From Pseudomonas fluorescens (GTDB taxonomy: Bacteria; Pseudomonadota; Gammaproteobacteria; Pseudomonadales; Pseudomonadaceae): 64,000 bases of DNA. Positions 12,081 through 23,482 of the stretch are shown piece after piece. The stretch covers positions 48,676 through 112,675 of the forward strand of contig NZ_LACC01000005.1 in NCBI RefSeq assembly GCF_000967965.1. Reading direction: 5' to 3'. The notes beneath the pieces are model-generated. The model did not search any database and was not told where the DNA came from. It was given only the letters and a program-made list of their open reading frames with translations. The number at the start of each line of letters is the position of its first letter. The first letter of the stretch is position 1. The position numbers and the translations under genes are program-made.

Positions 12081-12096
12081 TGGCACGGATGTCGCT
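12081..12096 (+). promoter_or_regulatory. Sigma-54 (-24/-12) promoter of the ABC importer operon
   Basis: TGGCACG, four bases, then TCGCT matches the consensus TGGCACG-N4-TTGCW with one mismatch, and the invariant GG and GC are correctly spaced. Transcription would begin near 12107, leaving a leader of about 34 bases to the first ATG. The divergent neighbour is a sigma-54 activator. Confidence 0.85.
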
Positions 12097-12140
12097 TTAG
12101 AGCTCCGGTCGCTTGACTCCAATAATAAAAAGGCCGAGCC

Positions 12141-13235
12141 ATGTCACTCACCTTGGAACACGTCAGCCGCACCGTCGAGGGCCAGACCTGGATCGACGAT
12201 GCCAACCTGAGTTTTGAACCCGGTTCCTTCAACGTTTTGCTGGGGCGCACCTTGTCCGGCAAGACCAGCCTGATGCGCCTGATGGCCGGTCTGGACAAGC
12301 CCGACAGCGGCCGCGTCCTGATGAACGGCGTCGACGTCACCCAACGCCCCGTGCGCTTGCGCAATGTGTCGATGGTCTATCAGCAGTTCATCAACTATCC
12401 GACCATGACGGTGTTCGACAACATCGCCTCGCCGCTGCGCCAGGCCGGTGTATCCAGCGAAGTGATCCAGAGCAAGGTGCTGGAAACCGCGAAGATGCTG
12501 CGCATCGAGAAGTTTCTCAAGCGCTATCCGCTGGAGCTTTCCGGCGGTCAGCAACAACGCACGGCCATGGCCCGGGCGCTGGTCAAGGACGCCGAACTGA
12601 TCCTGTTCGATGAGCCGCTGGTCAACCTCGACTACAAGTTGCGCGAAGAACTGCGCCAGGAAATGCGCGAGCTGTTCAAGGCGCGCCACACCATCGCGAT
12701 CTATGCCACCACCGAGCCCAACGAGGCCCTGGCCCTGGGCGGCACCACCACCATTCTTCATGAAGGCCGGGTGATCCAGAGCGGCCAGTCCGCCTCGGTC
12801 TATCACCAGCCGCAAACGGTGCTGGCGGCGGAGCTGTTCTCCGAGCCGCCGATCAACCTGATGCCGGGACGCATTGCCGGCAACGAGGTGAGTTTCGCCA
12901 ACTTCGTGCACTTCCCGCTGAACGTCGATCTGCGCCCGGTGGGCGAGGGCGAGTTCCGTTTCGGCGTGCGGCCCAGCCATATCTCGCTGGTGCCGAGCAA
13001 CGACGATGACCTCGAATTGGCGGTGACTGTCGAAGTCGCGGAAATCAGCGGCTCGGAAACCTTCCTGCACGTGCGCAACGAGCACTTCCTGCTGGTGCTG
13101 CACTTGCCGGGTGTCCACGAATACGACGTCGATGCGCCGATCCGCATCTACATCCCGACCCATAAACTGTTTGTGTTCGATACGCAGGGGCGGCTGGTCC
13201 AGGCGCCTGGCCGGCGTGTCACGAGGGTTGCCTGA
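12141..13235 (+). CDS. glpS: ABC importer ATPase 1 (GlpS-like), H-loop His replaced
   Basis: This 364-residue ATPase belongs to the carbohydrate/polyol importer class with a C-terminal OB-type regulatory domain. Walker A is GRTLSGKT at 35-42, the signature is intact LSGGQ at 133-137, and Walker B is LILFDEP ending at 159. The switch histidine after Walker B is missing: where relatives read YVTH, this protein reads YATT (Thr191). Gene order (two ATPases, two permeases, a small membrane protein, a binding protein) is that of the rhizobial glycerol importer GlpSTPQUV, the basis for the symbol. It is the first gene after the sigma-54 promoter. Confidence 0.85.
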   Translation: MSLTLEHVSRTVEGQTWIDDANLSFEPGSFNVLLGRTLSGKTSLMRLMAGLDKPDSGRVLMNGVDVTQRPVRLRNVSMVYQQFINYPTMTVFDNIASPLRQAGVSSEVIQSKVLETAKMLRIEKFLKRYPLELSGGQQQRTAMARALVKDAELILFDEPLVNLDYKLREELRQEMRELFKARHTIAIYATTEPNEALALGGTTTILHEGRVIQSGQSASVYHQPQTVLAAELFSEPPINLMPGRIAGNEVSFANFVHFPLNVDLRPVGEGEFRFGVRPSHISLVPSNDDDLELAVTVEVAEISGSETFLHVRNEHFLLVLHLPGVHEYDVDAPIRIYIPTHKLFVFDTQGRLVQAPGRRVTRVA

Positions 13236-14346
13236 TGGCCGAAATCCGTTTGCAGAACCTCGCTCACAGCTACACCAAGACCCCGGTGGGACCTGAGGAC
13301 TACGCGATCCGCGAGATGGACCACATCTGGGAGCAGGGCGGCGCCTATGCCTTGCTCGGTCCTTCGGGCTGCGGCAAATCAACCTTGCTCAACATCATTT
13401 CCGGGCTGCTCAGCCCGTCCCAGGGCCATGTGCTGTTCGACGGCAAAGCGGTCAACAATCTGACCCCGGAAAAGCGCAACATCGCCCAGGTTTTCCAGTT
13501 TCCGGTGGTCTACGACACCATGACGGTGTTCGATAACCTGGCCTTCCCGCTGCGCAATCAGGGCATGGCCGAGGCCCGGGTCCATAGCAAGGTGCAGGAA
13601 ATCGCCGAAGTCCTTGACCTGCAGAACCTGCTGAGCAAAAAGGCGCGCAACCTCACCGCCGACGAAAAACAGAAAGTCTCCATGGGCCGCGGGCTGGTGC
13701 GCGACGACGTGTCGGCGATCCTCTTCGACGAGCCGCTGACCGTGATCGACCCGCACCTGAAGTGGAAACTGCGGCGCAAGCTCAAGCAGATCCACGAGCA
13801 GTTCAACATCACCATGGTCTACGTCACCCACGATCAGCTGGAGGCCTCGACCTTCGCCGACAAGATTGCGGTGATGTACGGCGGGCAGATCGTGCAGTTC
13901 GGCACGCCAAGGGAATTGTTCGAGCGCCCGAGCCACACCTTTGTCGGCTACTTCATCGGCAGCCCCGGGATGAACCTGATCGAGGTGCAGCCGCAACCGG
14001 GCGGTGTCGGTTTCGCCTCGACTCATCTGCCGCTGTCGGAGGCGATGCAGCAGCGTATTGCTGAATCGGAGTGGAAAACCCTGAAGGTCGGCATTCGTCC
14101 GGAGTTCGTCCATGTGTGGGACGAAGCCTTTGATGAGGCGCTGCGGGCAAAGGTCGTACACGTCGAAGACCTGGGCACCTACAAGATCATGAGCCTCGAC
14201 CTCGATGGCGCGCCGCTGAAAGTGCGCCTGGCCGAAGACAAACCGGTGCCACAAGGCACGGCCTACATCAGTTTTCCGGCGCAGTGGCTGATGGTCTACG
14301 CCGATGAATTCCTGCTCGAAGCCAATGCCAACCAGGAGGCGCAGCC

Positions 14347-14350
<4 letters not shown>
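13235..14350 (+). CDS. glpT: ABC importer ATPase 2 (GlpT-like), signature motif replaced
   Basis: This 371-residue ATPase is the partner of the preceding one. Walker A is normal (GPSGCGKST at 42-50), Walker B is ILFDEP and the switch His199 is present in YVTHDQ. The signature LSGGQ is replaced by LTADE at 140-144. So each ATPase lacks what the other keeps, and a heterodimer would have one complete and one degenerate ATP site. Its ATG overlaps the previous stop (TGATG at 13233). The symbol follows the rhizobial glycerol system and is not the glycerol-3-phosphate antiporter of the same name. Confidence 0.85.
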
Positions 14351-15213
<863 letters not shown>

Positions 15214-15221
15214 GGCCCGCC

Positions 15222-16022
<801 letters not shown>

Positions 16023-16029
16023 GGAACTG

Positions 16030-16305
16030 ATGATGGAATGGATGAGTTGGACCGTCCCCACGGCGGCATTTTTTGGTGTCATCGGCTTGATCCTGGTGGG
16101 CATGACCACCTGGGAATTGCGTTCGCCGAGCGTGCTTCGGCGAGGTTTTCTACCGATTGCCACCACCCGTGGCGATCGCTTGTTCATCGGTCTTCTCGGC
16201 AGCGCCTACCTGCATTTGCTGGTAATCGGCGTCACCGACTGGAGCATCTGGGTCGCCTTCGCGATGTCCCTGGTGTGGCTGTTGGCTGTGATGCGTTGGG
16301 GCTAG
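16030..16305 (+). CDS. glpU: Small membrane protein of the importer operon (GlpU-like, DUF2160)
   Basis: This 91-residue protein starts MMEWMSWTVPTAA and has about three hydrophobic segments, at roughly 9-29, 56-72 and 75-88. Proteins of this DUF2160 type occupy exactly this place, between the second permease and the binding protein, in GlpSTPQUV-type operons. Its function is not known to me. The tight spacing (seven bases after glpQ) and the conserved position argue for a structural or assembly role in the importer. It is shorter and less conserved in composition than its neighbours but is clearly a gene. Confidence 0.8.
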   Translation: MMEWMSWTVPTAAFFGVIGLILVGMTTWELRSPSVLRRGFLPIATTRGDRLFIGLLGSAYLHLLVIGVTDWSIWVAFAMSLVWLLAVMRWG

Positions 16306-16352
16306 TCGAATCGCTCGGCAATGTTGCTCCGAAACTTAAACAGGAGGTCTCT

Positions 16353-18095
<1,743 letters not shown>

Positions 18096-18118
18096 TCGTC
18101 TGTAATGTGAAACGCTAA

Positions 18119-18144
18119 CGGCACCGAAAGGTGCCGTTTTTGTT
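18119..18144 (+). terminator. Intrinsic terminator after glpV
   Basis: The stem CGGCACC / GGTGCCG with GAAA loop is followed by TTTTTGTT. The group II intron begins directly after this T-rich tail. Confidence 0.92.
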
Positions 18145-20062
18145 GTGCGCCAGGCATGGCGCGTTGCGCGTAAGCGCAATCAGTTTGGCTGTGGTGGCCA
18201 TGCTGGTGACTTGGAGGTGAAAGTCCTCTACACACCCGGCAAGGGGAAGTGTTAGCCAGAGGCAAGGGTGTCGCGGGTGACTGCGAATCTGAAGGAAGCC
18301 CGAGGCAAAATGCTGGCCTGACGAACAGGAAGCGGATCAGGCGGCGTAGCGGGGTCAGGTGGCAATGCTCACTAAAGCCCAATACTTGCACGGAATGCTA
18401 CGACGTAAATCCGACAGGCATAAGCAGGAAGGTCGCGCGAATTACCCTGGGAGATCTGCATGTTTGCCAGTGTGCTACCGAGCGTCGAGAGGCGACGGGA
18501 TGAACGTGCAGAAGTCAGCCGAAGCCGTAGTAAGTGACGAGTAACTCCGTCACCAAGGGCCGAACAGGTTATGCCGCCAGTAGGCGCCAGAGTCTCGTTG
18601 AATACCGAAATGCAGAAATTTCTCCACAAGAGAACTGTAACCCCAAGTCCTGGACAGAATCCTGGGCTTGCGGTTGTCAGTGCGCAGACATCGGCGGCGT
18701 CTGTGGCGTGGACGAACGCGGAGCCGGACATGCTGATGGAGCGGGTGCTTGCACCCGCCAACCTCAAGCGTGCGTATCAAAGCGTGGTCAGCAACAAGGG
18801 TGCGCCGGGTGCCGATGGCATGACGGTCGACGAATTGGCCGGCTACGTGAAACAGTATTGGCCGACCCTCAAGGCTCGGTTGCTGGCCGGCGAGTACCAT
18901 CTCAAGGTGTACGCGCCATCGACATCCCCAAACCCAAAGGCGGAACCCGTCAGCTGGGTATCCCCAGCGTCGTGGATCGCCTGATCCAACAGGCTCTGCT
19001 GCAACAGCTCACGCCGATCTTCGACCCCTTGTTCTCGGACTACAGCTACGGCTTTCGTCCGGGCAGAAGCTCCCACCAAGCCATCGAAACAGCTCGCGCC
19101 CATGTGGCGGCGGGTTACCGCTGGTGCGTGGAGCTCGATCTGGAGAAGTTCTTTGATCGAGTCAACCACGACGTGTTGATGGCTCATATAGAGCGTCAGG
19201 TTGTGGATAAGCGAGCGCTCAGAGTGATCCGCCGGTACCTCGAAGCGGGTGTGATGTCGGGCGGGATCGCCAGCCGACGGCAGGAGGGGACGCCGCAAGG
19301 CGGCCCGCTCTCGCCGTTGCTGTCGAACATCCTGCTCAACGAACTCGACCGCGAACTGGAACGGCGGGGCCATCGCTTCGTGCGCTATGCCGACGATGCG
19401 AACATTTATGTGCGCAGTTATCGTGCAGGCGAACGGGTCATGGCCAGTGTTGAGCGCTTCCTGACTCAGCGTCTGAAACTGACACTGAATCGGGAAAAGA
19501 GCCGCGTGGCACGGCCTTGGGCCTGTGATTACTTGGGTTATGGGATGAGCTGGCATAAACAGCCGAAGCTGAGGGTAGCGAGCATAAGCCTGCACCGCCT
19601 GCGCGACCGACTCAGGGAACTCTTGCGTCGGATACGGGGCCGCTCAATGAGATATATCGTTGAGCAAATGACTCCCGTGCTGCGTGGTTGGGCTGGCTAC
19701 TTCAAGCTGAGTCAGAGCAAGCGGCCACTTGAGGAGCTTGATGGCTGGGTGCGTCACAAACTTCGTTGCGTCATATGGCGTCAATGGAAGCGGCCCTCTA
19801 CGAGGGCGCGCAACCTGATACGTTTGGGAATCGACGAGGCGCGGGCGTGGAAATCGGCGGTCAATGGCCGAGGCCCATGGTGGAACTCGGGAGCGTCACA
19901 TATGAATCAGACGCTACCGAAGAAGCTATGGGATCGACTCGGGCTGGTCTCAATACTGGATACGATAAACCGGCTTAATCGTATAGCCTGAACCGCCGTA
20001 TACGGAACCGTACGTACGGTGGTGTGAGAGGACGGCGGTTGTGAAACCGCCTCCTACTCGAT
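18145..20062 (+). mobile_element. Group II intron inserted directly after the glpV terminator
   Basis: The element begins with GTGCGCC, matching the GUGYG 5' end of group II introns, and contains a structured leader of about 430 bases, a reverse transcriptase/maturase frame, and a 3' domain V/VI region (near 19992-20062) that ends CTCCTACTCGAT, matching the AY end. The domain V stem is seen as CCGTATACGG...CCGTACGTACGG around 19997-20022. Its site, immediately past the T tract of a Rho-independent terminator, is the known habit of bacterial class C introns. The encoded maturase lacks an HNH endonuclease domain, which fits that class. The ends are inferred from consensus, so they may be off by a base or two. 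Total length is about 1.9 kb. Confidence 0.85.
18571..19991 (+). pseudogene. ltrA: Group II intron reverse transcriptase/maturase, frameshifted
   Basis: The protein has the reverse transcriptase blocks KGAPGADGMTVDEL, IPKPKGGTRQLGIPSVVDR, YGFRPGRSS, the catalytic YADD, and a maturase domain X around GWAGYFKLSQSKRPLEELD. It has no C-terminal HNH domain. The first 110 codons (from ATG 18571) and the rest lie in different frames. The break is at about 18901, where CATCTCAAGGTGTACGC should read CATCCTCAAGG... to give the family's HPQ-VRA. One missing C restores the full protein. I read this as a disabled maturase, so the intron is probably stuck unless helped in trans. A sequencing error is the alternative. 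Confidence 0.85.
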
Positions 20063-20104
20063 TGTCAGTACTATCGTTGTTGCGCGGCCCTGCCAAGTAA
20101 GGGA

Positions 20105-21140
20105 CTAGACCTCAATTGTGAGCCGATCACCCTCGGCGTAAGAGCAGCAGGCCAGAGCATAACCCGACTGCCGCTCCTCGGTGCTGAGCGAAAAATCAGG
20201 TGCTCTTTTACATGACCCGGAAACTACCTTGATTCTGCAACTGCCGCAGATACCCGATCGACACTGACTGCGGATGGGCACTTGGTTGGCTTCCAATGCA
20301 TCAAGCAGCGTTGTTTCAGCATTGATTTCGAAGTGATAGTCCAATTGATTTGAGCGTGCGCATACAGTGGTCTGTGAGATGCGATCTGGTTCCGGTACTG
20401 GGCGTTCCGGACTGCTAAACGCCTCAATATAAAAAGGGATGTTGTAGTTGAACTCCGAGACGAGTGCCTGCTGGGTAATGACAAAGTTATGGCTGCCACA
20501 AATAACTGCTGCGTCTGCGGGGGGTAATTCCAGTAAGACCCGTTTACTCAGGCGTCCGCCAAAAAAGTGATGCGAGTGAGTGTTAACTGTCTCTTTGGTA
20601 ATAAAGAAACGAACATCAAACCAGTTTGATCCAAGCTTTAGAGCAAGGAGTTCCGCAAGGAAAGGGATGCTGCCAATAGTGGGTGAACTAACCAGGAGCG
20701 TTACTTTTGGAGTTGGCTCACCGTTTTTTTTTGAGTTTGGCCAAACAACGAATAAGTGCAATCGGCAGAGTGATGCCGATACCTCCGGCCAACATCAATA
20801 CATGGCGATAAGCCGAAATGCAATCTGATGTGATATTTCCGCCAACGTTAGACAAGCAAAGTAGTGATCCTGAATTTATGTTGGAATGCAGGTTGTCCGA
20901 AACGCCGTTGTTGCCGGTACTTTTTACCGCTATTTCAATGAGGTTGTTTTCCTTCAGCGCTGTGATCGAATAGTTGCGTTTCTGTGAGGTGCCACTTTGG
21001 TCGGGGTGATTGATCACAATAAAGCGCCCCGGTTTAAAATCATCGTTTGTGATGGCGCCGGGTACGCGTAGCAGGTAGGTCTTTGTGTTGGTTGCGATAT
21101 CGGATATTTTCTCGCAACTCAAGAACGTAAACCGTTCCAT
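20105..21140 (-). pseudogene. Flavin/NAD(P)H reductase with C-terminal [2Fe-2S] ferredoxin domain, frame split at an A9 run
   Basis: The first part (ATG at 21140, 140 residues) carries the flavin motif RNYS (residues 55-58) and the nicotinamide motif GGIGIT (119-124). The second part continues in another frame with CGSHNF and a plant-type [2Fe-2S] site, CRSGICGSC plus a distal Cys, at the C-terminus. The frames meet at nine consecutive A on the coding strand (20724-20732 on the plus strand). With eight A the two parts join into one 344-residue protein of normal length for VanB/PaaE-type reductases. RNA polymerase slippage at the A9 tract could restore the protein, so I would not assume it is dead. 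It is likely the electron donor for the neighbouring diiron oxygenase, 77 bases upstream. Confidence 0.78.
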
Positions 21141-21217
21141 GGTTTCCCCCTACATGATAAAGAGTTGATTGCGTTTTTTGATGGGTTCTGGGTTTTCAGA
21201 CGAAGTTGGATGTCCCG

Positions 21218-22129
21218 TCAATTTATTTCGTTGAGACCTATTCTGCTCAACAGATTATCGACTGAGTCAGTATAAACTTTGACTTCGCCTAGCGAATCGG
21301 TGTCCTGGATGATGTCTGAATAGCGAGGCAGACGAGCATGTGAAAATGCCATTTCCCACGCGTTCATTTCATTGTTGGCAAACATTGATACGGTTTTTTT
21401 TATGACCGCTTTCAAATGCGCTTTTTCGCTGTTTGACAATGTTGTTATAAGATCTGCAGCTACATAGCTGAACACACTGGAATGGCTCCATTCATCCATC
21501 GCATGAGTTTTGGTGACCTGGTGGCAAATGCTTTGAACGGAGCCATCTTCCGCCAAAGTTTTTAGGTAGTCCGTTATGAGTGTTTCACTTGCGCAAGCGA
21601 TCCCGAATCGAGTAAGCCTGCGCTCCCATTCCGCAGAGCAGGATGAAAGAACCCAGTTCTTCCACTTGATCAGATTGAAGTCGGTGAAATTCAGGTAAGC
21701 GAGGTCTCGATGGTGATAAATGTAGTTGCACGCGGTAACTGACATTTTGGTGTGCAGCGCCTCATCAAGCAGTGCTTCAGAAATGGACTCCTGAAGTAAT
21801 GCGCGATTCCTGGTAGCACTTGGCGGAGTTTTTATTATGTCCTCGCACGCAGGCGTAACGATGTCGCACTCGATGTAAATTGTTTTGAGATTGTAGATTA
21901 TCCATGCATAAGACAGGCATGTGGATTTAATTTCGTGGGAGGCTTCGATCCATGCTGGATGATTTCTGAACGGAAGCAGGCTCTCGCAGAAGTCATTTTT
22001 ACCGGGGTCGAACGCCAGTTCCGAGAAAGGAGGTTGTTTGTTGTTTACCGCGGCCCGCGTGCTCCATAGCACGGAAAGTTTTTCGAGCATCTGCGCAACC
22101 GAGTAAGTATGAGTTACTTGTGTGTTCAC
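21218..22129 (-). CDS. AurF/CmlI-like diiron N-oxygenase
   Basis: This 303-residue protein matches the p-aminobenzoate N-oxygenase family, which oxidises an amine to hydroxylamine, nitroso or nitro groups using a carboxylate-bridged diiron centre. All seven expected ligands can be placed: Glu87, Glu123 and His126 (EALH), Glu182, and His209, Glu213, His216 (HAMDEWSH). The gaps of 36, 3, 56, 27, 4 and 3 residues are nearly those of AurF as I recall it (35, 3, 57, 27, 4, 3). The start is GTG at 22127-22129, with AAGG nine bases upstream. It lies between a glutamine amidotransferase-like gene and a reductase, all on one strand, in AT-rich DNA unlike the flanking core genes. No NRPS, PKS or arylamine pathway is nearby, so the substrate is unknown. 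Confidence 0.85.
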   Translation of the reverse strand: MNTQVTHTYSVAQMLEKLSVLWSTRAAVNNKQPPFSELAFDPGKNDFCESLLPFRNHPAWIEASHEIKSTCLSYAWIIYNLKTIYIECDIVTPACEDIIKTPPSATRNRALLQESISEALLDEALHTKMSVTACNYIYHHRDLAYLNFTDFNLIKWKNWVLSSCSAEWERRLTRFGIACASETLITDYLKTLAEDGSVQSICHQVTKTHAMDEWSHSSVFSYVAADLITTLSNSEKAHLKAVIKKTVSMFANNEMNAWEMAFSHARLPRYSDIIQDTDSLGEVKVYTDSVDNLLSRIGLNEIN

Positions 22130-22164
22130 GGTAGGTTACCTTTTTGAGTGTCAGTCCTGGGGTA

Positions 22165-22863
22165 TTATTTTTCAGGCAGGTCAAGCCAGTTCGAAATTAC
22201 TTTTTGGGAAATTGTTTTTAAACGACTTCCATGCAAGGATGCTTGTTGGCGCAGATCACGAGGGTCAATGGATGCAGTATTAAGTTCGGCTGCATGGCCT
22301 ACCAACCATTGCTCGATACGGTCAGAGTCAATTTCCAGGTGAAACTGAAGAGCCAATATGTTGTTGCCGACACTAAATGCCTGGTTGGCGCAGAGTTCGC
22401 TGCTGGCTAAATGCGCAGCGCCTTTGGGGATGTCAAACTTGTCTCCATGCCAGTGCAAGACAGGTATGTCATTCAAGGGTTCAAGGCATGAGTGGAGTGC
22501 GTGTTCATTCAATCGGAGGGGGGAAAAGCCAATTTCCAGTTGCCCCATTGGATAAACTGAAGCTCCCAATATCCTCGCTATAAGCTGGGCGCCGAGGCAT
22601 ACCCCCAAGGTCTTTTTGTTGCTTTGCAAACGTTTGTTGATGAGCGCAATTTCGCTTTCTATAAATGGGAATTTTTTCTCATCAAAGGCACCTATCGGTC
22701 CACCAAGAATAATCATCAGGTCGGGTTTTACCGAGTCAACACTGTGAAGTGCATCGGAAGTAGCATCAATTATTTGGGTGTTGTAGTTTCGTTGAAGCAG
22801 TAGTTGCTCAATTGTGCCCAGGTCTTCAAAGTGCAGGTGTTGAATGACTAATGCGTTTTTCAT
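22165..22863 (-). CDS. Class I glutamine amidotransferase-like protein
   Basis: This 232-residue protein has the triad of class I amidotransferases: Cys89 in the nucleophile elbow GVCLGAQ, with His175 and Glu177 in LQFHLEID. The oxyanion strand LGGP is near residue 54. It resembles the stand-alone GMP-synthase-like amidotransferases found in many bacteria, which may hydrolyse gamma-glutamyl amides or hand over ammonia. It leads the three-gene set, with the oxygenase starting 35 bases after its stop. One idea is that it frees or supplies the amine that the oxygenase then oxidises, but this is inference. Base composition is AT-rich compared with the core genes. Confidence 0.82.
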   Translation of the reverse strand: MKNALVIQHLHFEDLGTIEQLLLQRNYNTQIIDATSDALHSVDSVKPDLMIILGGPIGAFDEKKFPFIESEIALINKRLQSNKKTLGVCLGAQLIARILGASVYPMGQLEIGFSPLRLNEHALHSCLEPLNDIPVLHWHGDKFDIPKGAAHLASSELCANQAFSVGNNILALQFHLEIDSDRIEQWLVGHAAELNTASIDPRDLRQQASLHGSRLKTISQKVISNWLDLPEK

Positions 22864-23100
22864 TATTGGCCGTTTTGTGTTGTTGGTCTGATCGGTAAAT
22901 TAAGCTTGCCTCTAAGGTGTTGTCGAATTGCAAATGTAAGAAATATCTATTCATGTTTTTATATATTTCTAGTTCTTCCGTGCATTGAGTTAAATGCCCT
23001 ATGCGTGTGTGGTTCTAAGGGAAAACGGTATCCGGGACGATGGAAGATTGAAATTAAGGTTAAGTAGATGTGACTGGCATTCGCGTTGAGGGCGTTGAGG
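22864..23100. promoter_or_regulatory. AT-rich upstream region of the N-oxygenase set
   Basis: No gene is seen here. An inverted repeat AGAAATAT / ATATTTCT at 22939-22946 and 22963-22970, with centres 24 bases apart, lies about 80-105 bases before the amidotransferase start and is a candidate operator. I cannot assign a convincing -35/-10 pair. The base composition is clearly lower in GC than the surrounding core DNA. Confidence 0.4.
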
Positions 23101-23376
23101 GCCTGGGTTGATACCTAAGAAGTCACAGCGAAGAAATGGATCGGCAGTCACTCAAATAGTCCACACCGATAGCCGACCAGCAACTCGAAGTGCTGAAAAG
23201 TTTCATCACGGCCGCTGAGCCGTTTAGCGGGATGAGCAGAAAACCATCGCCATCCCAGGGTACGAGTCCAAGGTGCTGGCCAAAGTCTTCAGCGAGATCA
23301 GACCGGCTGTTCGCCAACCTGTACTGGTTCCGCGCCGACGGGTTCGAGTGCGCGGATCACAAAGCCAGGTTCAGCA
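23101..23376 (+). pseudogene. Decayed internal fragment of a second glpV
   Basis: From GCCTGGGTTGATACCT at 23101 this DNA lines up with glpV from 16431 onward. Matching stretches include GCGAAGAAATGGATCGGCAG, GCTGAGCCGTTT-GCGGGATGAGCA and GTTCGCCAACCTGTACTGGT, interrupted by scattered changes, a 13-base deletion after 23236 and a deletion of roughly 270 bases near 23300. Stops and frame changes make it non-coding. It has the same orientation as intact glpV and lies between the N-oxygenase set and the nuoN terminator. It therefore marks the far edge of the accessory segment. Confidence 0.85.
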
Positions 23377-23426
23377 ACGGCCGGAGGAGGGAGAAGGTCC
23401 ACTGTGGGAGCGAGCCAGCTCGCCAC

Positions 23427-23453
23427 AAAAAACGGCACCCGAAGGTGCCGTTT
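23427..23453 (-). terminator. Intrinsic terminator after nuoN
   Basis: On the minus strand the stem ACGGCACC / GGTGCCGT with a four-base loop is followed by six T. A half REP-like palindrome (GAGCGAGCCAGCTCGC) lies just beyond at 23409-23424. The stem closely resembles the terminator after intact glpV. Confidence 0.85.
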
Positions 23454-23482
23454 CCGTTTTCTACCAAGTGTCGCTCAAGCGA

